Program-made: the position numbers and the translations under genes
Shown here: in pieces, positions 1 to 8,902 of the stretch
How positions within the stretch are numbered: the stretch's first letter is position 1
Layout: every line of letters begins with the position of its first letter
NCBI GenBank assembly: GCA_000993685.1
Contig: LBWP01000012.1
Span: 1 to 59,744, forward strand
Direction: 5' to 3'
Length of the DNA stretch: 59,744 nt
DNA from: Candidatus Woesebacteria bacterium GW2011_GWA1_39_21
GTDB lineage: Bacteria > Patescibacteriota > Microgenomatia > UBA8517
Notes under the pieces: generated by a model
Seen by the model: only the letters and a program-made list of their open reading frames with translations
The model's database searches: none
What the model was told of the DNA's origin: nothing

Positions 1-195
1 TATAACAGCGTTCAAGAAAACCCCACCCTTCAGGGTGGGGATGACCCGCCTGCTTAGCTGCGCAAGCTAGCGGGCAGGATTGAACTCTGAAAATGCGTAT
101 GAAGAGTCAAGCTTTGCTTTTGATAAAGTCTTAAGCTTTGCTTATATGTCATCCTCCTTGGGGAAATCCCGCCTTTTAAGGCGGGGAGGATGTCA
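1..195 (-). mobile_element. IS200/IS605-like palindromic element, copy A (non-autonomous)
   Basis: About 195 bp, nearly identical in reverse complement to the copy at 10456-10651. One end carries a hairpin with arms CCCCGCC/GGCGGGG inside TGACATCC...GGATGACA; the other carries a hairpin with arms CCCCACCC/GGGTGGGG followed by TTTTCTTGAACGCTGTTATA. A third palindrome around GCTTGCGCAAGC sits in the middle. No transposase is present. Subterminal hairpins without terminal inverted repeats are characteristic of IS200/IS605 relatives and their MITE-like derivatives (PATEs); assignment to that family is inference. The left edge of the window may cut the last bases. Confidence 0.7.
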
Positions 196-271
196 TTGAT
201 GGCAAATACATACTCAAACGACCTAGCAATTTCAGCTTTCCTTCAGGTATGATACCTAAACTTGAGCGGAT

Positions 272-1528
272 ATGAAGAAAATCAAAAGGTTATTTTCTTG
301 GACTTTGAAAAGTAGGGTGCGTGCAATAATTTTTGTTTTACTTATATTTGGTCTTGGTTTCGTGGTTTACAAATCGAGGGTGGATAGTACAGGTTCCCCC
401 CAATATCAAACTGCGATTGTTGAAAAAGCAACTATAGTCTCAACTGTTTCAGCTTCAGGACAAGCAATATTAGCGAACAACATTCCCGTGACCACGCAAA
501 CGGCCGGTTTGGTAGAAAAAGTTTATGTTAAGGACGGCGATAAAGTAGTCAAGGGACAAAGGATCGCAACAACTGTGCAAAACTCAGATGCCCAGAGGGC
601 GAGTAGCCAGGCATATGTGAACTACATCTCCGCGAAAAACAGCTTGGCTTCTGCTCAAAATAATCTATACACCCTTGATGCACAGATGTGGTCGGCAAAT
701 CAAAAGTTTGAAAATGATGCAGTTGCAAGAGGCCTTGATCCGTCCGACCCATCTTATATTCAGGAGAACGATGCTTGGTTAGCCGCTGAAGCAACGTACA
801 AAAACCAACAAAATGTAATTTCGCAGGCCCAACTGTCTTTAAATAATGCTTGGCTTTCGTATCAATCTACGTCACCGAACATTACTTCTCCAACCTCCGG
901 AGTAATAGCAAGTATATCCGTGGCTGATGGGATGGTTCTTTCGGGTGTTAATAGCTCCACATCAGGGTCGTCGTCAACACAGATTGCAGTGATCCAAACT
1001 GAAGGTAACCCGATAATTTCATTAAATGTCTCAGAGATTGACATTCCCAACATTGAGACTGGTCAGAAAGCAACCGTAACTTTTGACAGTATTTCCAATA
1101 AAACTTTCACTGGAAAAGTTGTCAGTGTGAACAAAATCGGAAGCGTTTCCTCTGGGGTCACGAACTATCCCGTAATGGTGACGCTTGACACAGCTTCGCC
1201 TGAAATATTGCCGAACATGTCTGCTTCCGCAAATATTATCATCGCCACAAAGGATAATGTGCTTTTAGTTCCCTCGTCAGCCATCCAAACACAACAGGGA
1301 GAGGATGTTGTCAGAGTTCTTAATAATGGTGTAATCGAGAATGTGATTGTTGTAGCTGGTCTTTCGTCTGATACTCAGATAGAAATTGTAAGAGGTCTTT
1401 CTGAAGGTCAAATGGTTGTAACGGGGTCAGTTTCGACAGCGACTGGTCAAAGCAGTAGCAGTTCCATTTTTAGCCGGGGAATTGGTGGTGCTGGTGGAAC
1501 AAGAACGTTTACTGGTGGGGGAAGGTAA
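272..1528 (+). CDS. MacA/HlyD-type efflux adaptor protein
   Basis: Membrane-fusion (periplasmic adaptor) subunit of an ABC export system, 418 aa. Residues 19-35 form one N-terminal membrane anchor. A lipoyl-like half-domain lies near 76-103 (GLVEKVYVKDGDKVVKGQ), then an alpha-helical hairpin rich in Gln/Ala/Asn (about 105-200), then the second lipoyl half (TSPTSGVIASISVADG, about 205-220) and the beta-barrel region. The last 27 residues are a Ser/Gly-rich tail. It is followed 24 bp later by the ATPase and then the permease, the normal MacA-MacB order. In a cell with one membrane the adaptor would act on the outer face of the cytoplasmic membrane. Substrate unknown. Confidence 0.88.
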   Translation: MKKIKRLFSWTLKSRVRAIIFVLLIFGLGFVVYKSRVDSTGSPQYQTAIVEKATIVSTVSASGQAILANNIPVTTQTAGLVEKVYVKDGDKVVKGQRIATTVQNSDAQRASSQAYVNYISAKNSLASAQNNLYTLDAQMWSANQKFENDAVARGLDPSDPSYIQENDAWLAAEATYKNQQNVISQAQLSLNNAWLSYQSTSPNITSPTSGVIASISVADGMVLSGVNSSTSGSSSTQIAVIQTEGNPIISLNVSEIDIPNIETGQKATVTFDSISNKTFTGKVVSVNKIGSVSSGVTNYPVMVTLDTASPEILPNMSASANIIIATKDNVLLVPSSAIQTQQGEDVVRVLNNGVIENVIVVAGLSSDTQIEIVRGLSEGQMVVTGSVSTATGQSSSSSIFSRGIGGAGGTRTFTGGGR

Positions 1529-1552
1529 TTATGGGAGGAGAGGAAGAAGCAT

Positions 1553-2266
1553 ATGAATATTATCGAAGTTTCGCATTTGTCAAAAATCTACAAAAACGAT
1601 TCGGTTGAAACAGTTGCTCTTTTGGATGTTTCTTTTGGCGTAAAAAAAGGTGAGTTCTTGGCAATTATGGGTGCATCCGGTTCGGGAAAGTCGACTTTGA
1701 TGCACATTTTGGGTGCATTAGATCTTCCGACCTCAGGCAGTTATATCCTTGACGGAGAAGATGTTAGTAAACTTAGCGAAGATCAACTTGCGGATATTAG
1801 AAACAGAAAAATTGGTTTTGTATTTCAGGCGTACAACCTTCTACCGAGAACTTCCGCTTTAAAGAACGTTATGCTTCCAATGGCTTACTCTGGTGTGCAA
1901 CTAGCCGGTCGTGTCAAAAAAGCTGAGGAACTTCTCAAAATAGTTGGTTTATCTGACAGAATGTATCACACCTCGAATCAGCTGTCTGGCGGTCAACAAC
2001 AAAGAGTTGCAATTGCCCGTGCACTTTCGATGACGCCATCAATTATTTTGGCTGATGAGCCGACGGGAAATTTGGCAACCACACAAAGAGATGAAATTAT
2101 CGAAATTTTTCAAAAACTTAATAGAGATGGTCATACGATAGTGATTATAACTCACGAGCCGGATATTGCCGAACATGCCAAACGAATAATCACGCTTAAA
2201 GATGGAAAGATTGACAGCGATAGAGTAAACGGAAAGAAACTAAAAAAACTTAAATTATGGAATTGA
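1553..2266 (+). CDS. ABC transporter ATP-binding protein (MacB/LolD type)
   Basis: ATPase that powers the exporter encoded on either side; 237 aa, the usual length of a stand-alone LolD/MacB nucleotide-binding domain. Walker A GASGSGKST at 40-48, Q-loop in FVFQAYNLL, signature LSGGQQQR near 143-150, Walker B IILADEPTG near 163-171 and the switch histidine in IITHEPD. A strong ribosome site (GGGAGGAGAGG) precedes the ATG. Its end overlaps the permease start by 10 bp, so the two are translationally coupled. In canonical MacB the ATPase and permease are fused; here they are separate. Confidence 0.93.
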   Translation: MNIIEVSHLSKIYKNDSVETVALLDVSFGVKKGEFLAIMGASGSGKSTLMHILGALDLPTSGSYILDGEDVSKLSEDQLADIRNRKIGFVFQAYNLLPRTSALKNVMLPMAYSGVQLAGRVKKAEELLKIVGLSDRMYHTSNQLSGGQQQRVAIARALSMTPSIILADEPTGNLATTQRDEIIEIFQKLNRDGHTIVIITHEPDIAEHAKRIITLKDGKIDSDRVNGKKLKKLKLWN

Positions 2267-3480
2267 CGGAATTGGTAAAAGAAAGCTTGTCGACATTGGC
2301 TTTAAACAAATTGCGAACAGGTCTGGCGACACTTGGAATAATTATCGGAATCGGAAGTGTGATTACGCTGATTTCACTTGGACAGTCTGGTCAAAAATCA
2401 GTCCAAAATCAAATTGAATCATTGGGTTCTAATTTGTTAACAGTCGAACCTGGATCGGCAAGTAGCGGCTTTGTCAGAGAAGGTTTTGGTAGTGGAACGA
2501 CATTAACTCACGCTGACGCCAATGCATTAGCCAATTCTTCTGAAATCACAACAATCTCCACGGTTTCGCCGGAATTGGCAAGACGTGCACAGGTCGTTGC
2601 CGGCAGGAATAATGAGAATACTCAAATCATCGGCGTTACTCCGACCTACGCTTCTGTGCATAAGGCAAGCATCGCGTCAGGGGTATTTATTTCGCAAAGG
2701 GATGTTGATGCTTCTACAAAAAATGTAGTTGTCGGACCGGATATCGTGACTAATCTTTTTGGTGAGGGTTCAAATCCATTGGGACAAACGTTACGAATTA
2801 ATGGCATTGCATTCAATATCGTTGGAGTAACTGAAAGCAAGGGCGGCACGGGATTTCAAAACCCTGACACTTATGTTTACGTACCGTTAACAACGGCACA
2901 AAGTGTACTCTTTGGGGTCAACTATTTAAGTACGATTTCTGTCGAGGCAAAAAATAGCAATGTTATGACGGAAGCGGAAAACCAGATTGGGTATTTTTTG
3001 TTGGCGAGGCATAAGATCAACGATCCAACACAAGCCGACTTTTCCATCTTGTCGCAGAGCGATATTTTAGGCGCCGTTTCGCAAGTGACTTCGACTTTTA
3101 CCTCGCTTCTTGCCGGTATTGCGGCAATTTCACTGCTTGTCGGCGGTATTGGAATTATGAATATCATGTTGGTAACCGTGACGGAAAGAACGCGTGAGAT
3201 TGGTTTAAGAAAAGCTTTGGGTGCAAAAAGGAAAACAATTATTACGCAATTTATTGTCGAAGCTATTATTTTAACGGCAATGGGTGGAATTTTGGGGATG
3301 TTTTTCGGACTTGGCGCATCATTTATTATCTCAAAAATTATAAATTTGCCGTTTACTGTTTCGTTCTCGTCGATATTGTTGGCGATAGGCGTTTCTGGTG
3401 CGACGGGAATAGTTTTTGGTTGGTATCCGGCACAAATTGCGGCCCGGATGCAACCTATTGAAGCGCTTCGTTATGAGTAA
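2257..3480 (+). CDS. ABC transporter permease (MacB/FtsX type)
   Basis: Membrane subunit of the MacAB-like exporter, 407 aa. One transmembrane helix near 20-42 (GLATLGIIIGIGSVITLISLG) is followed by a large extracytoplasmic domain (MacB periplasmic core type) and three C-terminal helices between about 280 and 400, the FtsX layout. The conserved cytoplasmic segment TERTREIGLRKALGA between the second and third helices couples to the ATPase. It shares 10 bp with the ATPase gene and closes the three-gene core of the operon. Confidence 0.92.
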   Translation: MELTELVKESLSTLALNKLRTGLATLGIIIGIGSVITLISLGQSGQKSVQNQIESLGSNLLTVEPGSASSGFVREGFGSGTTLTHADANALANSSEITTISTVSPELARRAQVVAGRNNENTQIIGVTPTYASVHKASIASGVFISQRDVDASTKNVVVGPDIVTNLFGEGSNPLGQTLRINGIAFNIVGVTESKGGTGFQNPDTYVYVPLTTAQSVLFGVNYLSTISVEAKNSNVMTEAENQIGYFLLARHKINDPTQADFSILSQSDILGAVSQVTSTFTSLLAGIAAISLLVGGIGIMNIMLVTVTERTREIGLRKALGAKRKTIITQFIVEAIILTAMGGILGMFFGLGASFIISKIINLPFTVSFSSILLAIGVSGATGIVFGWYPAQIAARMQPIEALRYE

Positions 3481-3525
3481 ATTTATTATTTTACTAAAAA
3501 GCATGGTTGAAAGGCGGTGATAAAA

Positions 3526-3975
3526 ATGAAGAACAAAAATTGGATGATTCCAGCGGTTTTGGTCTTAGTTGTTGGAGGTGGCGTATTTTACGCAGGAATG
3601 AAGTATCAACAACATCGGGTGGGTAATCAGTTTAGACAATTTGCTGGAACTAGGGTTGGTGTCAATCAAAATGGTGTACGAAACGGTGTTAACAATCAAA
3701 ATTTCGGCAACCGTCCTATTAGCGGCCAGATTTTGAGTGTGGATGACAAGGCAATTACGTTAAAACTTAACGATGGAAGTACAAAGATTGTAATTCTGTC
3801 GGATAGTACGGCAATTAATCAATCAACCCAAGCCCAAAAAAGCGACCTTGTGGAGGGTGGACAAGTGACGGTTATCGGAACGATAAATTCAGACGGAAGT
3901 GTGACAGCACAGGATGTTCAAATAGGATCACTTTTTAGAGGAATACAGACTGTGCCTACATCTGGGCAAAATTAA
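3526..3975 (+). CDS. membrane-anchored DUF5666-like protein
   Basis: 149 aa from the ATG at 3526. An upstream GTG in the same frame (3517) is possible, but the Shine-Dalgarno-like AAAGGCGGTG is spaced for 3526, so that start is preferred. An N-terminal helix (about residues 7-24) anchors the protein; then an Asn/Gly/Arg-rich linker; then a small beta domain with GQILSVDDKAITLKLNDGS, VEGGQVTVIGTINSDGSVTA, which resembles DUF5666 repeats. It follows the exporter by 45 bp on the same strand and is probably co-transcribed. Function unknown; a link to export or envelope sensing is only positional. Confidence 0.65.
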   Translation: MKNKNWMIPAVLVLVVGGGVFYAGMKYQQHRVGNQFRQFAGTRVGVNQNGVRNGVNNQNFGNRPISGQILSVDDKAITLKLNDGSTKIVILSDSTAINQSTQAQKSDLVEGGQVTVIGTINSDGSVTAQDVQIGSLFRGIQTVPTSGQN

Positions 3976-3997
3976 TACAACTGTTTTTATTCAAACT

Positions 3998-4096
3998 TCG
4001 CGAAAACCGCGGACTTTTAGTCCACGGATGAGGCGGAGCTGTAAACAAACTTGTTGATCCCGGACAAGAACACGGGGGTTTTAGTCCTCGGTAGTT
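3998..4096. repeat. pair of GC-rich hairpins resembling IS200/IS605 right-end debris
   Basis: Between two genes, a hairpin (arms CCGCGGACT/AGTCCACGG around a TTTT loop) is followed by ATGAGGCGGAGC and then a second imperfect GC-rich hairpin with the loop GGGTTTTAGTCC. This arrangement recalls the 3' ends of tnpB-bearing IS605 elements, but no tnpB remains. It may alternatively be the transcription terminator region of the export operon, although a clean T-run is missing. Confidence 0.35.
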
Positions 4097-4128
4097 TATT
4101 CCAAATGGTGGTTATGTTAGTCTAAGGT

Positions 4129-4824
4129 GTGAACTTGTTTTCAATAAAATTGATTGCCGTGGTTGCGATGGCAATTGATCACTTGGGAATATTTGTTTTT
4201 AACGATAATTTCTATTTTCGTTTGATCGGTAGACTTGCATTCCCCCTGTTCGCGTGGGCAATAGCAAACGGTGGCGTTTATACTAAGAATATTTATAAAT
4301 ATCTACTACGGATTTTTATTTTAGCAATAATCTCTCAAGTTCCCTACCAGTTGTTGTTTAGTTATTATGGAGTAGATAATCCTGGACTAAACATCTTATT
4401 TACATTCTCGCTGGCACTTGTTGGTCTGATCGTTTTTAAGAAAAGTAGAAATATTGTACTACGGATTTGTTCCGCCACTGCTCTTTCTCTAGTTGCCCTT
4501 GTAATCAATGCCGATTATGGCCCTTTCGGCGTACTCGCGGTATTTGTCTTCTATCTGTTTTTTGATAGTAAAGTAAAACAAATATTGGTCTACCTTTTAC
4601 TAGTCTTTGCTTTTTTTGTGACGCCGATATTTGTAAACAAACTTGCGAGTAACTTTTTTGAAGTAAATTATTTAAATTTTATGGAAATTTTATCGGTTAT
4701 CTCCTTACTTTTCATTGCGAGCTATAACAATCAAATAGGATACAAAATGAAATATGTTCTCTATATTTTTTATCCGCTGCATTTAGCACTTCTTTACGTG
4801 ATTAAAGTGCTATTGGTAAGTTAA
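4129..4824 (+). CDS. TraX-like polytopic membrane protein
   Basis: 231 aa starting with GTG. The opening segment, with IKLIAVVAMAIDHLGIF and RLIGRLAFPLFAWAIANG, is the signature of the TraX family (named after the F-plasmid pilin N-acetylase, acyltransferase-3-like fold). Roughly seven hydrophobic helices cover the protein. In TraX the substrate is F pilin; chromosomal homologues are widespread and mostly uncharacterised, so here only membrane-bound acyl transfer can be guessed. Stands alone; the PD-(D/E)XK gene converges on it. Confidence 0.8.
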   Translation: MNLFSIKLIAVVAMAIDHLGIFVFNDNFYFRLIGRLAFPLFAWAIANGGVYTKNIYKYLLRIFILAIISQVPYQLLFSYYGVDNPGLNILFTFSLALVGLIVFKKSRNIVLRICSATALSLVALVINADYGPFGVLAVFVFYLFFDSKVKQILVYLLLVFAFFVTPIFVNKLASNFFEVNYLNFMEILSVISLLFIASYNNQIGYKMKYVLYIFYPLHLALLYVIKVLLVS

Positions 4825-4853
4825 TTTTAGACGCTTTTTAAATGGTAACATTT

Positions 4854-5714
4854 TTACACTTCCGGCTTGGGAGTTTTTAGGGTGTAGGTATCTTGATTGT
4901 ATTCACTTACTCCAACCCATTTCCCTTCGCCCTTTATAAGGCGCTCATATGGGTAGCAATGTCGACAACCGTTGGTTGGACATTTGAAGTGTCCCAATTT
5001 CACAGCTAGTGAAATTCTATCGGCAATTTTTTCTATCTTTCCGATGGCATCCTTTTCATCGGGTAATTTTTTTTCAACAATACCTTTACTGTTGTCTAAG
5101 TACCAGTAGCTTGCCTTTGTAATACTTCTGCTTTGAAGATTTTTTGCCAAAAGGTAATAAATTGGGAGTTGCAACGATTCGCTACCCTCCTCGAATTTAC
5201 CGGTTTTAAAGTCGACAATGTGAACTGTATCTGATTTTGGAAGATATTCGATCCAATCGATCTTTCCACAGAGAATAACGTTATTTTCTTGCGAGAACCA
5301 ATAGTTTGGAAGACCAATTGAAGATTTTAATTTGATGGCTTTTTTTGAAAGAAATTTTGGGTCGTCAATGATTGTTTGGATCATCTTGCTTCCACGTTGT
5401 TTGAATTCATATTCTTGGTCGGGGTTGTCAAAACCACCGATTTGTCCTGATACTTTTTTCCATTCGTTTTCAAATTTGATTAAGGGAGATCTTGAAAATC
5501 TTTCTTCACTTGGAACTTCTGAAAGGGATTCGATAACCAGATGAACAACTTTCCCCAGAGTAAGAGCTGGAGTAATCAGCGAGATTTTGTGATTGGTTTT
5601 GATATCTTTATATTTGTTGTGCAAATAATATAAACGCGGGCATTTTAAAAAGTCGGAAATCGAGCTGTGAGAAAGCCATAACGCAGAGAACTTGTCCAGT
5701 TGGTTGTTTTCCAT
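4854..5714 (-). CDS. RecB/Cas4-like PD-(D/E)XK nuclease with four cysteines
   Basis: 286 aa. Nuclease motifs in order: His in LGKVVHLVIESL (about 57), Asp in CGKIDWIEYL, DxK in IVDFKTGK, and a following Gln/Tyr helix (LQLPIYYLL). Cys25 (LKCPRLYYL) and a C-terminal trio C-x4-C-x2-C (245, 250, 253) are placed as in AddB/Cas4-type nucleases that hold a 4Fe-4S cluster, although the spacing differs from the commonest form. It is a lone nuclease domain with no helicase partner or cas gene in the window. Probable role in DNA end processing; Cas4-like adaptation is unlikely without a CRISPR array. Confidence 0.8.
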   Translation of the reverse strand: MENNQLDKFSALWLSHSSISDFLKCPRLYYLHNKYKDIKTNHKISLITPALTLGKVVHLVIESLSEVPSEERFSRSPLIKFENEWKKVSGQIGGFDNPDQEYEFKQRGSKMIQTIIDDPKFLSKKAIKLKSSIGLPNYWFSQENNVILCGKIDWIEYLPKSDTVHIVDFKTGKFEEGSESLQLPIYYLLAKNLQSRSITKASYWYLDNSKGIVEKKLPDEKDAIGKIEKIADRISLAVKLGHFKCPTNGCRHCYPYERLIKGEGKWVGVSEYNQDTYTLKTPKPEV

Positions 5715-5767
5715 ACAACATATAATATCACGATAGATGCGTGTTTATCGCGCTTGTATTTTTCCTC

Positions 5768-5796
5768 TTGCCTAAATTTCAGAAATTAACTATAGT
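5768..5796 (+). promoter_or_regulatory. sigma-70-type promoter
   Basis: TTGCCT, 17-bp spacer, TATAGT. The start codon at 5811 lies 14 bp beyond the -10 box, giving a 5' leader of about 8 nt. Confidence 0.6.
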
Positions 5797-5810
5797 CAAA
5801 AAGTACAAAT

Positions 5811-6305
5811 ATGGCTGATCAAAAAACACCTGAAAAACTTGAACAGGGGAAAGTACTAGATGCTGAAATTGTTGAGGACAATACCACTTCCGATACAACA
5901 ATCAGTCAGGTCGATGAGTTGAAAAATATTGAAAATTTGATAAATTCGAATCTTACCAAAATTACCAAACTTCAGGATGATATTAAGCCAGTTAAGGAGA
6001 TGTTGGAGTCACTTTTGGATGCGGATTTGCAGTATGCCGAGTTGGATCAAAAGGCGATGGAAGCAGCAAAAGTAAAATCGGCAAAAAGAAAGGAACTAAT
6101 GAATACTTCAAACGGTAGGGAACTGACGGAAAAACTTAAGTCATTAAAAGCTGAGCTTAAAGAGGCTAAAGACGCACTTTCGGATTACCTAAAGGAATAT
6201 CAGGGTAAAACCGGTTTTAATGAATACGAGGGACCTGACGGTGAACTTCGACAAATTGTCTTTACTGCGAAACTCGTACGGAAAACAAAACTTAATTGGG
6301 ACTAA
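5811..6305 (+). CDS. hypothetical coiled-coil protein
   Basis: 164 aa, no signal peptide or membrane segment. An acidic N-terminus leads into long Lys/Glu/Leu-rich helices (about 35-130) with heptad-like spacing, and a short C-terminal part (KTGFNEYEGPDGELRQIVFTAKLVRK) that looks beta-rich. No known domain is recognised. The gene has its own promoter and lies back to back with the nuclease gene on the opposite strand. A scaffold or nucleic-acid-associated role is possible but not supported by any motif. Confidence 0.7.
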   Translation: MADQKTPEKLEQGKVLDAEIVEDNTTSDTTISQVDELKNIENLINSNLTKITKLQDDIKPVKEMLESLLDADLQYAELDQKAMEAAKVKSAKRKELMNTSNGRELTEKLKSLKAELKEAKDALSDYLKEYQGKTGFNEYEGPDGELRQIVFTAKLVRKTKLNWD

Positions 6306-6377
6306 AAGCGAGTCGGAACAGTTGGTATTTTGATGTCATGTTGACAACTTAAGATCTTCAACTTTCTCTTGAGGAAA

Positions 6378-7313
6378 CTACTGCGACTTTGCACAGGAGA
6401 AAACTGGAACTCTCATTATAATAAATCCAAATCTGGCAGAGACGTAATTAAATTTGCAGCTTACTCCTAAGAACGGCATGTAATATTCCTTGGTTATCGG
6501 TGGTTGCGGTGTTTCCGTTGGCGTGGGTGTTGAGGTAATCTCATCTGGGGTAGGGGTTGGTGTTTCCGATGGTTGAGGCTCTTCCGTAGGAGTTAGTGTT
6601 GAGGTTGGCTCTTGAGTAGGTGTAGGCGTCTCACTTAAATTTGGTGTTGGTGAAACTTCAACTTCGGGGTTTTCCGAGTCCGATATTGTCCCTTGAGGGT
6701 TAGGGATGTTTCGGAGTATTAAATCATTGTAGTTGTTGTTTGAGTCATACGAATTACCCCTTGTTGTGTCAGACCCGACCGTCATTGACTCAACACTTGA
6801 AGTTTCAAACGCTTTTCTCTCAATACTTTCTCCAACAGCAGGATTTATTGCAGGCTGCGTTTCGTAATCTGATGCGGAATCTCCGTACCCAACTAAGTCG
6901 ATGGTTGTATCTGAGCTATTTTTCAATATGACGGTATTATTATTTGAGAGACTATACGAACCGGAAGAGTAAATATTGTCGTACTGATAATTTCCGGAAA
7001 CGTCCGGATGTGTAATTAAGAAAAAGCCGTGTGCTTTGATCATTCCTGACATGCTCGAAATAAGTGGCGATTCTGTTCCTGAGGAAGTTTTTTTACGTAA
7101 TTTCCATCCAGTTAAATCAACGTCTGTACTTGTGGCGTTGTAAAGTTCGACAAATTCGTCGTTAGCGGTTGCTCCGCCGATTTGGATTTCAGAGATTACA
7201 ACATAATCCGTTGCAGATTTTACGTAAGATTGCTTGTAAGAAAAAAATAGTATTGCGGCGAGAAAAACAACTGCCAAAGGAGCAAGTGTTTTTTTACTTA
7301 ACATGCGGGGCAT
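6378..7313 (-). CDS. secreted lamin-tail-domain protein
   Basis: 311 aa. Residues 8-26 form a signal anchor. A lamin-tail (LTD) beta-sandwich covers about 35-180, with the typical start VVISEIQIGG, the motif DEFVELYNAT, TGWKLRKK and the later VDLVGYG. Then a long Thr/Pro/Glu linker (about 215-275) made of TPTP-type repeats, and a short C-terminal segment containing two cysteines. LTDs in bacteria are found on secreted nucleases and surface proteins; here no catalytic domain is attached. The same Thr/Pro linker style recurs in the proteins at 9843 and 58259. Confidence 0.75.
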   Translation of the reverse strand: MPRMLSKKTLAPLAVVFLAAILFFSYKQSYVKSATDYVVISEIQIGGATANDEFVELYNATSTDVDLTGWKLRKKTSSGTESPLISSMSGMIKAHGFFLITHPDVSGNYQYDNIYSSGSYSLSNNNTVILKNSSDTTIDLVGYGDSASDYETQPAINPAVGESIERKAFETSSVESMTVGSDTTRGNSYDSNNNYNDLILRNIPNPQGTISDSENPEVEVSPTPNLSETPTPTQEPTSTLTPTEEPQPSETPTPTPDEITSTPTPTETPQPPITKEYYMPFLGVSCKFNYVSARFGFIIMRVPVFSCAKSQ

Positions 7314-7352
7314 TAATTTATAATGGCTGAAGAATCTTTATTAGTCAAGTAT

Positions 7353-7595
7353 TTAGTTACGACTTTTCCTAAATAGGGCAAGTTGATGGCTTTTGCTTTT
7401 AATTTTCAATAGAGCGGTTCTTTCAATCTGCCTAATTCTGCCTTCCGTTACACCGTAATTTTTCCCAATTGATGTGAGTGTCTTTTTCCTTAATCTTTTT
7501 AACAATACTTCTCGTTCTTTTCCTGATAAAGCTGGTATTTTTTTGACAAAAAATGAAAAATACTTTAGAGTCCTGTTCGACCTCATCTTATCCAT
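7353..7595 (-). CDS. small sigma-70 region 4-like helix-turn-helix protein
   Basis: 80 aa. The segment LSGKEREVLLKRLRKKTLTSIGKNYGVTEGRIRQIE aligns by eye with sigma factor region 4.2, including the conserved RIRQIE recognition helix. No region 2 is present, so it cannot act as a complete sigma factor; such small proteins bind DNA or RNA polymerase. It sits alone downstream of the LTD gene's 5' end, with its own upstream region. Either a regulator or a remnant of a sigma factor. Confidence 0.65.
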   Translation of the reverse strand: MDKMRSNRTLKYFSFFVKKIPALSGKEREVLLKRLRKKTLTSIGKNYGVTEGRIRQIERTALLKIKSKSHQLALFRKSRN

Positions 7596-7728
7596 AGTAT
7601 ATCCGAAAATTGGTAAATGTTTAGCTTTTAACGTAACAATTGTGTCAATGCAACTTCATAACAGTTAAAATCTAGTAATTTAAATTACAGCTAATTATCA
7701 GAATTTACCGTTATATTTTTAGATTCTT

Positions 7729-8790
7729 ATGTGGAAAATTTTCTCGCTTTGTCTTATAGTTTTTTTATTTTGGCTGTTGGGAGTAGTGTTACAAAAGAAG
7801 AATTCTGTGATGGATTCAAGGCAAACACCAATAAATTTTGCTTCGCAAAAAAATCTTTCAACAAATTCGCTACAGATAACACAAATGCGGAAAAGAAGTT
7901 ATCCTGGAAGTATTCCCGTTATTGAAAAAGATCTTGGAGAAAAAAATGACTACCATCAGTATATTGCATCATATTTATCAGATAATCTGAAAATATATGG
8001 ACTTCTAACGGTCCCTATAGGTAAAAAGCCTGACGCTGGTTGGCCAGTAATAATCTTTAATCATGGATATATTTCACCCGAACAATATAAAACAACTGAA
8101 AGATATGTCGCCTATGTTGATGCTTTCGCGAAAAACGGATATATCGTTTTCAAATCCGACTATCGTGGAAACGGTAGTTCTGAAGGACAACCTGAAGGGG
8201 CATATTATTCTCCGGCATATACAGTTGATGTTTTGAATGCAGTTGGCTCGATCAAGAAACTCCAGGATCCTAAAAGTGGCGATAATGAAAAGTTTGTAAA
8301 TACAGACAAAATCGGAATGTGGGGGCATTCGATGGGCGGAAATATTACCTTGCGAAATTTAGTGGTCGATGGAGCGGATATTAGAGCCGCAGTTATTTGG
8401 GGTGGGGTAGTTGGTTCGTATTATGACCTTGCAAATAACTGGCATCGGAAAACTCCATTTCGACCTTCTGAAAGAGAACGCTTTAGGTCGAATTATCGAC
8501 AAAATTTAATTGGCACCTATGGTTCTCCAGATTCTGCCTCGGAATTTTGGCAATCAGTTGACCCAACGTTTTATTTGTCCGATATCACTACTCCGATTCA
8601 ACTGCACACAGGTGGGGACGATGAAGTAGTTCCGGTTGGTTTTTCAATTGCTCTGCGAGACAAACTTGAAACATTGGGGAAAGTTGCTGAGTATTATAAT
8701 TATCCTGGTGGTGATCACAATATTTCCTCACCTAATTTCAATTTAGCGATGGGGAGATCTCTGAAATTTTTTGATAGACATCTAAAGTAG
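7729..8790 (+). CDS. membrane-anchored alpha/beta-hydrolase (S9/dienelactone hydrolase-like)
   Basis: 353 aa. N-terminal hydrophobic segment at about 4-22, then an alpha/beta-hydrolase core: oxyanion region IIFNHGYISPE, nucleophile elbow GMWGHSMGGN (Ser about 203), acid in HTGGDDEVVP and catalytic His in GGDHNISSP. Length and motif order fit prolyl-oligopeptidase-like or dienelactone-hydrolase-like secreted enzymes. Probably acts outside the cell on an ester or peptide bond; substrate not predictable. msrB follows after 112 bp on the same strand. Confidence 0.82.
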   Translation: MWKIFSLCLIVFLFWLLGVVLQKKNSVMDSRQTPINFASQKNLSTNSLQITQMRKRSYPGSIPVIEKDLGEKNDYHQYIASYLSDNLKIYGLLTVPIGKKPDAGWPVIIFNHGYISPEQYKTTERYVAYVDAFAKNGYIVFKSDYRGNGSSEGQPEGAYYSPAYTVDVLNAVGSIKKLQDPKSGDNEKFVNTDKIGMWGHSMGGNITLRNLVVDGADIRAAVIWGGVVGSYYDLANNWHRKTPFRPSERERFRSNYRQNLIGTYGSPDSASEFWQSVDPTFYLSDITTPIQLHTGGDDEVVPVGFSIALRDKLETLGKVAEYYNYPGGDHNISSPNFNLAMGRSLKFFDRHLK

Positions 8791-8902
8791 GCAACAATAT
8801 ATTTTGGTTGCAAATACTTGTTGTGTAAAGAAATGAATTGTCATTTTGTTTCCAAACCAACAGACTGGATTTCAGTATGAATATACAAATACATTATTAA
8901 TT

